NCBI GenBank assembly: GCA_029261835.1
Contig: JAJDAO010000075.1
Span: 62,001-126,000, forward strand
Origin: Deltaproteobacteria bacterium
Lineage (GTDB): Bacteria > Myxococcota_A > UBA9160 > UBA4427
Direction: 5' to 3'
DNA length: 64,000 nt
Position 1 is the first letter of the stretch. Every line of letters starts with the position of its first letter. Below are positions 27,942-35,207 of this stretch, piece by piece. The notes beneath the pieces are model-generated. The model was not told the DNA's origin and did no database searches. It worked only from the letters and a program-made list of their open reading frames with translations. The translations under genes and the position numbers were made by a program.

Positions 27942-29534
27942 TCAGCGCCGGCGGGCGAGCGCGATACCCAGCAGTCCGGCGCCGAGCAGCAGAGCGGTCG
28001 TGGGTTCGGGCACCACCACGAGCCCATCGATGGCGAAGTAGCCCGGCGTATTCATGAAGCCGAAGGAATAGTCGCTCGAGTCCAGCTCGAAACCGAGCTG
28101 CGCAACCGCGCCCAACCCGGAAAGGTCTACCCAAGTCCAGTCGTTCACGATGTAGTCGTCGACGGCACTCGGGAAACGGAAGTCCGCAAGATAGAAGTCC
28201 AAGCTGCCCAGTAGCCCGCCTCCGGCATCGTAGCCGTTGATCGTGAGCGAGAACCAGTCGGCGTCGTTGCCGCTCGCACCTCCGAACTTCTTCGCGAAGG
28301 CATCTCCGTTCAGCATCGAGAGATAGGCGTAGGTCGTATTCGAGAAGTAGGCGCCATCGATGACGCTGGCCTGGGGCAGCGCTAGGCGGGGATCGTCGGC
28401 CGGATTGTCGAAGAAGACGCCGTACGTCGCACTTGCGCCAACACCGCTGCCCGGCTGTGCGCTGTACTGGTTCGTGTAAGATGCCGTTGTCGTGTCGGTG
28501 GTGGTCGAGGCCGCGAAGCCATGCCAGGAATCCCAGCTGGCATTGTAGACATTCGGGAACGTCACACCGCCGCTGCTGAAGCCGCCGGAGAGGTCGGAGC
28601 CGTTCCAGAAGCTCTCGGCTGCGAGGCCGAGATCTTCGAAGTCCACAGCATATGTGGCGTGAGCGTTCTGCGAGAATCCCAACAGCGCGATGCTGGTCGC
28701 CAGCGCTGTGGAAATCAGCCGTGGCCGCGCCATACGTTGTTCGCGCCGTCTGCCGAGAGCGAGGAGCCCGGGAAAGGCGATCGCGAGCATCAGTCCCCAA
28801 TGCGGCTCGGGGACGTTCAGCACGCCGACGCCATCGAGGTCGAAGCCGCCGGTCGGAAAGGGCGTGGCGTACGGGTCGTAGACTGGAGCCAGGTTGGCGT
28901 CGACAGTCGAGCCGTCCCCGATCACATCGACCAGTCGAACGTAGCCGATGTCCTGCAAATCGAGCAGACCGCCCGTCACGAGGGCGTGATCCGTGAGCTC
29001 GGCCAGATCGAAGCCCGTACCGAGCCCGGCCGCCTGATCGCCCGCCAGATTGTAGTAATCGGTCGGGTCGACTTCGCTGCCGCCGGCGACGGGCAGGGTG
29101 GGGAGCGCGATGGCGTCGAAGCGGGCGAAGTCGACACCGTTGCTCGAGACCTCAACGAAGGCGAACTCGGCGAAGAGCCCCTCTTCGGTCCAGAATCCGT
29201 TCTCGAAGACCGCGAAGTCGTCGCCGACGCCGTTCCCGATGCCAGCCTCGAAGCCCAGCGTGATGAAGCCGCCGTCACCGAGGCTCAGCACGTCGCTGCT
29301 GCCTCCCGAGGCGGCTCCGATGACGTTCGTCTCACTTCCCCAGCTCGCATTGCCGAGAGCGGGGCTCGAGATATCCATCGGTCCACGGGACAGCGCTTCG
29401 ACCCAGCTCGCCCAATCCTGCATCTGCGCGATGCCGTGGCCAGGTTCCACATAGGGTCCAGCCAGCGCCGTTTCGAGTGAGAGTGTCAGTCCGAGTGAGA
29501 GAATCGCCGCGATCCGCAGCTTCCGAATCTGCAT
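27942..29534 (-). CDS. Tandem two-module PEP-CTERM surface protein (second module DUF4465-like)
   Basis: A 530-residue protein that looks like two exported proteins joined in frame. Module 1 has a signal peptide (to ~26), a Gly/Asp-rich beta domain (ITLGFEAGIGNGVGDDFAVFENGF), then a PEP-CTERM signal VPEPHWGLML...GRRR (~239-265). The chain runs straight into a second signal peptide starting at Met 268 (28733), a DUF4465-like domain (GGFSSGGVTFPNVYNASWDSWHG), and a terminal PEP-CTERM signal (VPEPTTALLL...RRR). PEP-CTERM signals are cleaved by exosortase and direct proteins to the envelope surface. The ATG at 29534 has AAAGGA 9 nt upstream. It is first gene after the cobalamin riboswitch, so likely a B12-related surface protein. 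Confidence 0.82.
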   Translation of the reverse strand: MQIRKLRIAAILSLGLTLSLETALAGPYVEPGHGIAQMQDWASWVEALSRGPMDISSPALGNASWGSETNVIGAASGGSSDVLSLGDGGFITLGFEAGIGNGVGDDFAVFENGFWTEEGLFAEFAFVEVSSNGVDFARFDAIALPTLPVAGGSEVDPTDYYNLAGDQAAGLGTGFDLAELTDHALVTGGLLDLQDIGYVRLVDVIGDGSTVDANLAPVYDPYATPFPTGGFDLDGVGVLNVPEPHWGLMLAIAFPGLLALGRRREQRMARPRLISTALATSIALLGFSQNAHATYAVDFEDLGLAAESFWNGSDLSGGFSSGGVTFPNVYNASWDSWHGFAASTTTDTTTASYTNQYSAQPGSGVGASATYGVFFDNPADDPRLALPQASVIDGAYFSNTTYAYLSMLNGDAFAKKFGGASGNDADWFSLTINGYDAGGGLLGSLDFYLADFRFPSAVDDYIVNDWTWVDLSGLGAVAQLGFELDSSDYSFGFMNTPGYFAIDGLVVVPEPTTALLLGAGLLGIALARRR

Positions 29535-29577
29535 TGCGTTGCTTCCTTTCGCGCCGCCACCGGGCGCCATCGGGCTG

Positions 29578-29595
29578 CGGCGGCATCTGCCGCCG
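29578..29595 (-). promoter_or_regulatory. GC-rich hairpin in the B12 leader, before the first start codon
   Basis: CGGCGGC and GCCGCCG pair perfectly around a 4-nt loop, about 45 nt upstream of the start codon. There is no U-run, so control by ribosome access seems more likely than by termination. It may be part of the riboswitch expression platform. Confidence 0.35.
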
Positions 29596-29753
29596 AGCCG
29601 CTCTTGCGCGACCTGGACCCGATTCGGGGCAGATTCGAATAGGAAGCGAGTGACTTATCGACTGCGCTCATCGCGTGTCATGCTGCAACGGGGACCGCAT
29701 CGATCTCTCGCTCTACTCTCTCTATATAACCCGGAGAGTCGTAAAGCCGCTCG

Positions 29754-29920
29754 AGGGCCGGTCTTCTGGCTTCCGGATCATCCGATCCTGCAGGCCTTCC
29801 CAGCCTCATCGGCCAGTGGCGTGGGTCTGCAGTTCGTCCCCGGTTACAGCGACGGGCTCGCGTCGGATTCTCACCGACTTCCCGCGGTCCACGATGCGCG
29901 AACGCTCCGTGAACCGCCTT
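29754..29920 (-). ncRNA. Cobalamin (adenosylcobalamin) riboswitch
   Basis: On the minus strand this region has the conserved cobalamin aptamer elements in the right order. They are the P1/P2 5' side GGCGGTTC, then GGGAAGTCGGTGAGAATCCG, then GCTGTAACCGGGGACGA, then GCCACTGG, then GGCTGGGAAGGCC, and finally the B12 box AAGCCAGAAGACCGGCC. The 3' GACCGGCC can pair with the 5' GGCGGTT to close P1 with a bulge. It lies 220 nt upstream of the PEP-CTERM gene, so it should repress the four-gene minus-strand operon when cobalamin is abundant. Confidence 0.93.
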
Positions 29921-29953
29921 CATCACCACCCCGACTTCGAAGTCGTGATGAAG
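29918..29953 (-). repeat. Inverted repeat at the 5' edge of the riboswitch
   Basis: CTTCATCAC and GTGATGAAG flank an internal 14-bp palindrome CGACTTCGAAGTCG. The RNA could fold into a hairpin just before the aptamer. It may protect the 5' end of the leader or be an operator. Confidence 0.45.
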
Positions 29954-29963
29954 GACACCCTCG

Positions 29964-29969
29964 ATTATG
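29964..29969 (-). promoter_or_regulatory. Possible -10 element for the cobalamin operon
   Basis: On the minus strand TACATAAT gives a 5/6 match (CATAAT) to the -10 consensus, about 45 nt upstream of the aptamer. No good -35 is present at 16-18 bp. Position is suitable but the match alone is weak. Confidence 0.25.
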
Positions 29970-30459
29970 TAAGTCTCGTGGGAATAGCCCAGGAGCGAAC
30001 ACGCCGCAACGCGTGGCGGCCGGCCCATGGTGTTGCGGCAGACTCGTTTCGTGTCGAATCGATTCGTCCCGTTGCTCGCTCGCCGGGCCTGCCGTCTGCC
30101 TACGGTGGTCCTGGCACTCTCGGCCTGTGGGGGGGCAAGCCGCCTGGCCGGAGCGGATCGTCGTCGGCCCCACGCCCCCCAGCGTCGCGAGTAGCTGCCC
30201 GACGAGATTGGTCTGGCGCCGGGCCTCTGTCTCGGCCGTCTGCGATCCGGCATTCACCCGGTTCGCGGCGCCCACACCCCCCCGTTCCTGCCAGTCCGAC
30301 AAACGCAATCCTATGCACTCCGCTGTGCCGGTGGCTGCGCGTCGCTGAGGGCCACTCGACACGCAGCGGCTGGATAGAAGCCGGGAGATATCGACTAAAG
30401 CCCCCTGTCTCGCCCGCCGAAAGATCAAGCTCAGGTCCACCCGGCAGAGGCGGGGAGTC
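29970..30459. other. Intergenic region upstream of the B12 operon, about 490 bp
   Basis: It separates the riboswitch (minus) from the 107-residue gene (plus). Several overlapping ORFs cross it on both strands, but none shows a recognisable domain, signal peptide or ribosome site. I see nothing else here. Confidence 0.4.
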
Positions 30460-30783
30460 ATGGCAGACGCGGCGGCATTCGAGTGGCTTTGCGCTGAGCT
30501 CGAGCAGGGTTCGTCTCTCGATCGGCTCGAAGCCCGCGGAACCGTGCGTCTCGCGCTCAAACAGGCGGGCCTCGAGGCGCGCACGGTCACCGCTGACCAA
30601 ATGCAGGTGGTCGTAGAGAAGGTTCTGCCGCGTGAGCTGGAGAACCGTGGCATTGCTGACTCCAAAGACGTTTGCCGGGGCTTCTTGTCCGGACTGCGTG
30701 AGCTGGCGGCTGATTCCGCAACGAGCGCCGATACGCCCGAAATGCCGGACGATGTATTCCGCCGGCTGGGCGGCGGCGCCTGA
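30460..30783 (+). CDS. Small conserved-looking hypothetical protein (107 aa)
   Basis: A soluble, mainly helical 107-residue protein (FEWLCAELEQGSSLDRLEARGTV ... VVVEKVLPRELENRG) with no signal peptide and no metal or nucleotide motif. The pattern LDRLEARGTVRLALKQAGL looks like a conserved helical family I recall from deltaproteobacterial-type genomes, without known function. AGAGG lies 9 nt before the ATG. It stands alone between the riboswitch and the pilin operon. Confidence 0.6.
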   Translation: MADAAAFEWLCAELEQGSSLDRLEARGTVRLALKQAGLEARTVTADQMQVVVEKVLPRELENRGIADSKDVCRGFLSGLRELAADSATSADTPEMPDDVFRRLGGGA

Positions 30784-31129
30784 CCCGGATCCCGCATGGT
30801 GGCTCATGGTATGCCCGCGCTCACCGTTGTGGCCTGGCTCCGCGGTGTGGAAGAGCGGACGGGTGTCCCGAAACGACACCGAGAGAAGTCGGCACAGCAT
30901 CGGTGCGAGTTCACATCGCTGTCGCCGCCACTCGACGCGCGGATCCGCTCCGCAAGATGCTTCGCAGGGCGCCGGGAATTTCATAGCGTCTCACGCCACT
31001 CCCCCCCGGGCGCGAGGCTAGAGCCGAGTAAGGTGCGGAAGTTGCCGCTCGCAGAACCCCCCGCCGCTCGGCACGCAGGTTGCTCTAACTCGCTTCACCA
31101 CGGGCCGTCGGCCCAGCACTGGAGTCGTG
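30784..31129. other. Leader region of the minor pilin operon, about 345 bp
   Basis: It holds a sigma-54 type element at 31070-31083 and a small hairpin (GGTGTC ... GACACC, 30862-30880). A sigma-54 promoter needs an enhancer-binding regulator, whose sites would be expected upstream in this gap. No gene is recognised. Confidence 0.45.
31070..31083 (+). promoter_or_regulatory. Sigma-54 (-24/-12) promoter of the minor pilin operon
   Basis: GGCACGCAGGTTGC matches the -24/-12 consensus, with GG and GC separated by exactly 10 bp and the TTGC core intact. Transcription would start near 31095, about 35 bp before the first pilin ATG. RpoN control is known for type IV pilin genes in other bacteria. The regulator is not in the window. 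Confidence 0.6.
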
Positions 31130-31858
31130 ATGGACAGTCAGATTCTTCTGACAGGTCGTAAGAGAGCGGAGGGTGGCTTCTCGCTCGTCGAGATAGGCGT
31201 CGTGCTGGCCATTGCAGCCGTCCTAATGGGAATCGGTGTGGCGAGCTTCCGGAACTGGGCTGCAAACCAGCAGGCGAAGGATGGCGCCAAGCAGCTCTCG
31301 GACGTTCTGTTCGTAGCACGCAGCGAGGCGATTCGAACCGGCGTAAATCACATCGTATTTTTCAACACTGATACCGCCGGTGCAGCTCTACTGGCCGCCA
31401 ATGGAGTCACGCCCGTTGCTGCTCTACTGATCGCCGATGTCGACGGTGACTTCGCGCCGAGCGCAGGAGAGCATCGCGCCACGGTACCGCTGATAGCCGG
31501 CGCCAACATAGCCTGGGGTCGCACGAATGCTCCGCTCCTGGTTCCTCGAAACGGTGGCGCCACGATTGGTGATCCCTTCTCGGGGACAGCTGTGGAGAAC
31601 AGTGCTCAGGAGGTCGCGTCGGCTGGCAATTTCCGCCACCCGACGCAGGCTGCAACCGTTCAGTCGTGGGTGATCTTCGCCCCCGATGGAACCCCCCGCG
31701 CCTTCCATCCCGCTGCCGCTACCCCGATCGCCTCGGTTGGGACCGGTGACGGTGCCATCTACTTGAATAACGGAGACCGGGACTACGCGGTGGTGATGAG
31801 CGCGCTCGGTGCCGTGAAGACCTTTGGCTGGGATGCCGCGGCGAACGCCTGGAGGTAG
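31130..31858 (+). CDS. fimT: Minor pilin, GspH/FimT family
   Basis: A 242-residue type IV pilin-like protein. A short leader ends in the prepilin cleavage site GG|FSLVE with Glu at position 5, followed by a hydrophobic helix (IGVVLAIAAVLMGIGVASF) and a GspH-type C-terminal domain. ATG 31130 is preferred over the preceding GTG because GGAG lies 5 nt before it. It is first gene of the minor pilin operon; such proteins help prime pilus assembly. Confidence 0.85.
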   Translation: MDSQILLTGRKRAEGGFSLVEIGVVLAIAAVLMGIGVASFRNWAANQQAKDGAKQLSDVLFVARSEAIRTGVNHIVFFNTDTAGAALLAANGVTPVAALLIADVDGDFAPSAGEHRATVPLIAGANIAWGRTNAPLLVPRNGGATIGDPFSGTAVENSAQEVASAGNFRHPTQAATVQSWVIFAPDGTPRAFHPAAATPIASVGTGDGAIYLNNGDRDYAVVMSALGAVKTFGWDAAANAWR

Positions 31859-31863
31859 TGAAG

Positions 31864-32352
31864 ATGCGCCTAATCGATCAGCCACGACAGGATTGCAGCC
31901 GGAGCGCCAGCGGGTTCTCGCTGATTGAAGTGACGATCGCGATGGTGATCATGGGCGTGGGGCTGCTGACCGTGGCACTCATGCAGGTCCACGCGATGCG
32001 TGATGGCACGAAGGGCCGCCACCTCTCCACCGCGGCCATGATCGCTCGTGAGCAGGTCGAGCAGATCCAGCGTGTTCCCTTCTCTCAGATCGCGGACAAG
32101 AACTGGGGCCAGGCCGAGGCGTGGATGGCAGGTGTCGGGCTGACACGCGGCAATCTGTCGATCACCGTCGACCAGCCCGGCGGAGTGCAGCCGGTCGAAC
32201 AGATCTACGCCGTCGATTGGCGCATCAGCCCCGTTGCGCCGGTGAACCTCGACTTGAAGAACATCGAGCTCGCCGTGACTTGGCAGGAAAGACAGAATGC
32301 AGCCCCCCGGAGATACGCGCTGGCCACCGTCGTGGTCAACAACAAGAGGTGA
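31864..32352 (+). CDS. pilV: Minor pilin PilV-like
   Basis: A 162-residue prepilin with a leader ending in SG|FSLIE, a hydrophobic helix (VTIAMVIMGVGLLTVALMQ) and a short globular domain. ATG 31864 has GGAGGT 7 nt upstream, better than the GTG at 31858. It follows fimT by 5 bp and precedes pilW closely, as in PilV-PilW-PilX-PilY1 clusters. Confidence 0.83.
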   Translation: MRLIDQPRQDCSRSASGFSLIEVTIAMVIMGVGLLTVALMQVHAMRDGTKGRHLSTAAMIAREQVEQIQRVPFSQIADKNWGQAEAWMAGVGLTRGNLSITVDQPGGVQPVEQIYAVDWRISPVAPVNLDLKNIELAVTWQERQNAAPRRYALATVVVNNKR

Positions 32353-32356
32353 CATC

Positions 32357-33379
32357 GTGAGGCGGCAATCCGGTTACACCCTCATAGAGCTCATGGTTTC
32401 TGCGGCGATACTCGGCATCGTGATGATCGCGCTTGTGCAGACGTTCACGAGCACCCAGAAGACACACATCATGGTGGGTCAGGTCACGACCGCCCAGCAG
32501 AATCTCCGGCTGGTAGCGGATTTGATCGAGCGTGATGTTCGCATCTCGGGCTATCTCGTTCCGAAACACGCTGCGATCTGTACCGTTGATTCTCTCAACG
32601 GCCCCGACACGCTCTATGTGAGTGATGCGGACGTTCTCCTCAGCGTGGCGGATTTGCAGGCGCTGAATTCACCGTCGATCTCCGGGAACCTGGGTGGCCC
32701 GATCACCGGAATAGGAGCGGGTGGCAGCATCGGTGGTACGGGTACGAACATCGTGGTGTCGGAACGTTGGCTGGATGTCGCTGGAACGACGGATTTCGGA
32801 GTTGGACGCGGCATCATCGTCGTAGACCGCAGCGATCTGAACGGTCGTTCCATCTGCGGAACTATCACGGCCGTGACGCCGAACGCGGGCAGTGGCGCGA
32901 CGATCCGAGTCGACTTCGCGACTCCGACCCTCAACCTGCCGGGCGGGATTCCGCCGGACCTCGTGGCGATTCCGGCGCATGTCTACAGCATCAATGTGCC
33001 GGCCGCCGGTGTGAATGTGCCCTACCAGCTGGTTCGTGATGGTGTGCTGGTCGCGAATGACGTGGAAGACATTCAGATTGGTCTCTTCGTCGATACGGAC
33101 GATGACGGCGTTCTCGATGCCGGTGAGTTCTTCGGTGATGACGGCTCGGCGGTCGGGGATGGCGTTTCGCTGCAGTACTCCCCCGACTTGGCGGATGGAC
33201 GAATGCTGCGCCAGGTCAAGATCAGCATCGTGGTCAGCACGGAGAGAGACGATCCCAATCAGACGGCGCCGATGGCCCAGCAGCAGGTCACGGGGAACCG
33301 AAACCCCGCATCCGTTCCTCCTGTAGATAGAAAGAGGCGTCGGACCTACAGCTCTACGGTTCGACTGCGAAACGTCTGA
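32357..33379 (+). CDS. pilW: Minor pilin PilW-like
   Basis: A 340-residue prepilin starting at GTG 32357 with GAGG 7 nt upstream. The leader is RRQSG|YTLIE, followed by a hydrophobic helix (MVSAAILGIVMIALVQTF) and a large Gly/Asp-rich domain. Segments such as DTDDDGVLDAGEFFGDDG are Asp-rich and could bind calcium. It begins 4 bp after the pilV stop. PilW-type length and order fit. Confidence 0.83.
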   Translation: MRRQSGYTLIELMVSAAILGIVMIALVQTFTSTQKTHIMVGQVTTAQQNLRLVADLIERDVRISGYLVPKHAAICTVDSLNGPDTLYVSDADVLLSVADLQALNSPSISGNLGGPITGIGAGGSIGGTGTNIVVSERWLDVAGTTDFGVGRGIIVVDRSDLNGRSICGTITAVTPNAGSGATIRVDFATPTLNLPGGIPPDLVAIPAHVYSINVPAAGVNVPYQLVRDGVLVANDVEDIQIGLFVDTDDDGVLDAGEFFGDDGSAVGDGVSLQYSPDLADGRMLRQVKISIVVSTERDDPNQTAPMAQQQVTGNRNPASVPPVDRKRRRTYSSTVRLRNV

Positions 33380-33473
33380 GATCGCAAGCCGAGCAAACGC
33401 GACAGCAGGCGATGTGAGCTCGACGAAAGCAGAGCAGAGAGCAAGGAACCAAGAGATGAGAGAGGAGAGTCCG

Positions 33474-34052
33474 ATGGCGAGAAGCGACACCGGAAGCTGC
33501 GATCAGACCAGAGCACTCGCATCTCCGCATCCGTCCCCGAAGCGCGAACGCGGCGTCGCACTCCTGGTTGCGGTCATGATGCTCTCCATCATGGGGCTGA
33601 TCGGGCTCGGTTCAATGGAGTCCGTGATGCGCGATCGTCAGGTCGCCGGTTTTCAGAGTCGGGCTCGCTCCGCGCTGTACGCCGCGGATGCGGGCGTGGC
33701 TTGGGGGCGCGGGATCATCTTCGATCAGGTCGGGCAGCTCGTCACGCAAGGCGTAGCGGGGCTCCACAAGTTCGACCCCGTGTTTCCCGACGAGACCACT
33801 CCGAAGCTGCTGGGTGACGGCAGTGCGACTCAGCCGCGTTTCATGAAGAACCCGGACCCGACGATCGCACAGGCCCTGGACTACGTCGGAGCGGGTGAGA
33901 ACTGCGAGAGCTGGGTCATGAGCGACGAGTATGGCAGTGCGCAGTGGCGGGAGGCCTTGTTCTCCATCAACGTGGAAGGCCGTACCGCAGAGGTGGGCAA
34001 CGCAGCGCGCCGCATCGAGGGAACCAGCACCTACTGTTACCCGTACTACTGA
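33474..34052 (+). CDS. pilX: Minor pilin assembly protein PilX-like
   Basis: A 192-residue protein whose N-terminus reads KRERGVALLVAVMMLSIMGLIGLGS, typical of PilX (no classical FTLIE, a short leader before a hydrophobic helix). The helix is followed by a globular part with RSALYAADAGVAWG, also typical of the family. ATG 33474 is chosen because GGAG lies 8 nt upstream; earlier starts at 33414 and 33456 lack this. Confidence 0.82.
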   Translation: MARSDTGSCDQTRALASPHPSPKRERGVALLVAVMMLSIMGLIGLGSMESVMRDRQVAGFQSRARSALYAADAGVAWGRGIIFDQVGQLVTQGVAGLHKFDPVFPDETTPKLLGDGSATQPRFMKNPDPTIAQALDYVGAGENCESWVMSDEYGSAQWREALFSINVEGRTAEVGNAARRIEGTSTYCYPYY

Positions 34053-34100
34053 TTCGACTCGAGGGTTCGGGAGTGAGGCCAGGTGAAGGGAGTCAGCGAC

Positions 34101-35126
34101 ATGAGAAACCGATTCGCGCATAGGAGCACCGCATTGCTGGCGTGCTCGTGGCTGGCGCTGATGTTGGGCTGCGGTGACTCTGTCGTGGAGACACCGGCCA
34201 CCTCGAATCCGACGCTGAGGCAGGTGGCGAGAGACCTGCCTCAGCCCGCCAGCGAGCCGCCGGGTGCCGTTCGCAATCGCGCGCCCGTCATCCGATCGCT
34301 CCGCTTCGAGCCGGCTCACCCCAGGCCGGGCCAGTCGATGCGCGCGGTCGCCGAAGCAACGGATCCCGACGGCGACGTCTTGCAGTTCGCGTACGAGTGG
34401 TATCTGAACGGTATTGATGTTCGGGCCAAGAGCGAGATCGTCTCCTTTCCGCGTGGCCAGAAGGGCGATGTCGTCGAGGTCGTCGCATTGGTGAGCGACT
34501 CGCGGGGTGGGCGCAGCGAGAAGCGGGCGCAGACGCGGGTGAGCAACAGTCCGCCCGTGCTGAGTGCTGTGCATCTGGAGCCCGTCGGTCCGGTAGAGCG
34601 CGGGGAGGATCTGGTGGCTCGACCCGAGGTGCTGGATTCGGATCAGGACTCGGTGCGGGTTCACCTCGAATGGCAGGTGAACGGTCGAACCCGGCCTGAT
34701 CATGGCGAGAGATTCCCGACACAGCCCCTGCGTCGCGGCGACCAGGTTCAGGTCTTCGCAATCGCATCCGACGGTGAAGATGAGAGCGAGCGAGTCGCCA
34801 GTCCGTTGGTGGAGATCGGAAACACGCCGCCCCAGATCACATCCGAGCCCGAGGCTGCGCGCGAAGACGGAAGCTTCTTCTATCAGGTCCAAGCGCGGGA
34901 TCCAGACAACGACCGCGGGTTGATCTTTGGTCTGACCGAGGCTCCCGAGGGCATGACGATTTCCCGCACGGACGGTGAGCTCGCCTGGCTGCCGCGAGAA
35001 GATCAGTTGGGCGATCACCGAGTCGTGATCGTCGTAGATGACCGGCACGGCGGCAAGACGAGCCAGATCTTCGAGATCTCGATCGGCGAAGAGTCGCCCC
35101 CGCCAGGGCCCGCTGCATCTCAGTAG
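34101..35126 (+). CDS. Lipoprotein with Ig/cadherin-like repeats in the pilin operon
   Basis: A 341-residue exported protein with signal sequence TALLACSWLALMLGCGDS; Gly-Cys is present but the -3/-2 positions (M, L) are not canonical for a lipobox. The body has at least three beta-sandwich-like repeats beginning NRAPVIRSLRFEPAHP, NSPPVLSAVHLEP and NTPPQITSEPE, with acidic DPDGD and DSDQD turns that suggest calcium-binding Ig or cadherin-like folds. ATG 34101 has GGGAG 8 nt upstream. It lies between pilX and pilY1, so it may act in pilus assembly or adhesion; this is inference. Confidence 0.72.
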   Translation: MRNRFAHRSTALLACSWLALMLGCGDSVVETPATSNPTLRQVARDLPQPASEPPGAVRNRAPVIRSLRFEPAHPRPGQSMRAVAEATDPDGDVLQFAYEWYLNGIDVRAKSEIVSFPRGQKGDVVEVVALVSDSRGGRSEKRAQTRVSNSPPVLSAVHLEPVGPVERGEDLVARPEVLDSDQDSVRVHLEWQVNGRTRPDHGERFPTQPLRRGDQVQVFAIASDGEDESERVASPLVEIGNTPPQITSEPEAAREDGSFFYQVQARDPDNDRGLIFGLTEAPEGMTISRTDGELAWLPREDQLGDHRVVIVVDDRHGGKTSQIFEISIGEESPPPGPAASQ

Positions 35127-35207
35127 CGCTCTGGCTGACATTGTTCCGCTCGCAGGGCAAGTCCAACGGGCGGGAAGTCCATTCGCAGTGATGCGAGGAG
35201 GCACGAA

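Noticed and set aside
29675-30616. Plus-strand ORF through the riboswitch region
   Set aside because: It is antisense to a well-formed cobalamin riboswitch and has no domain or ribosome site.
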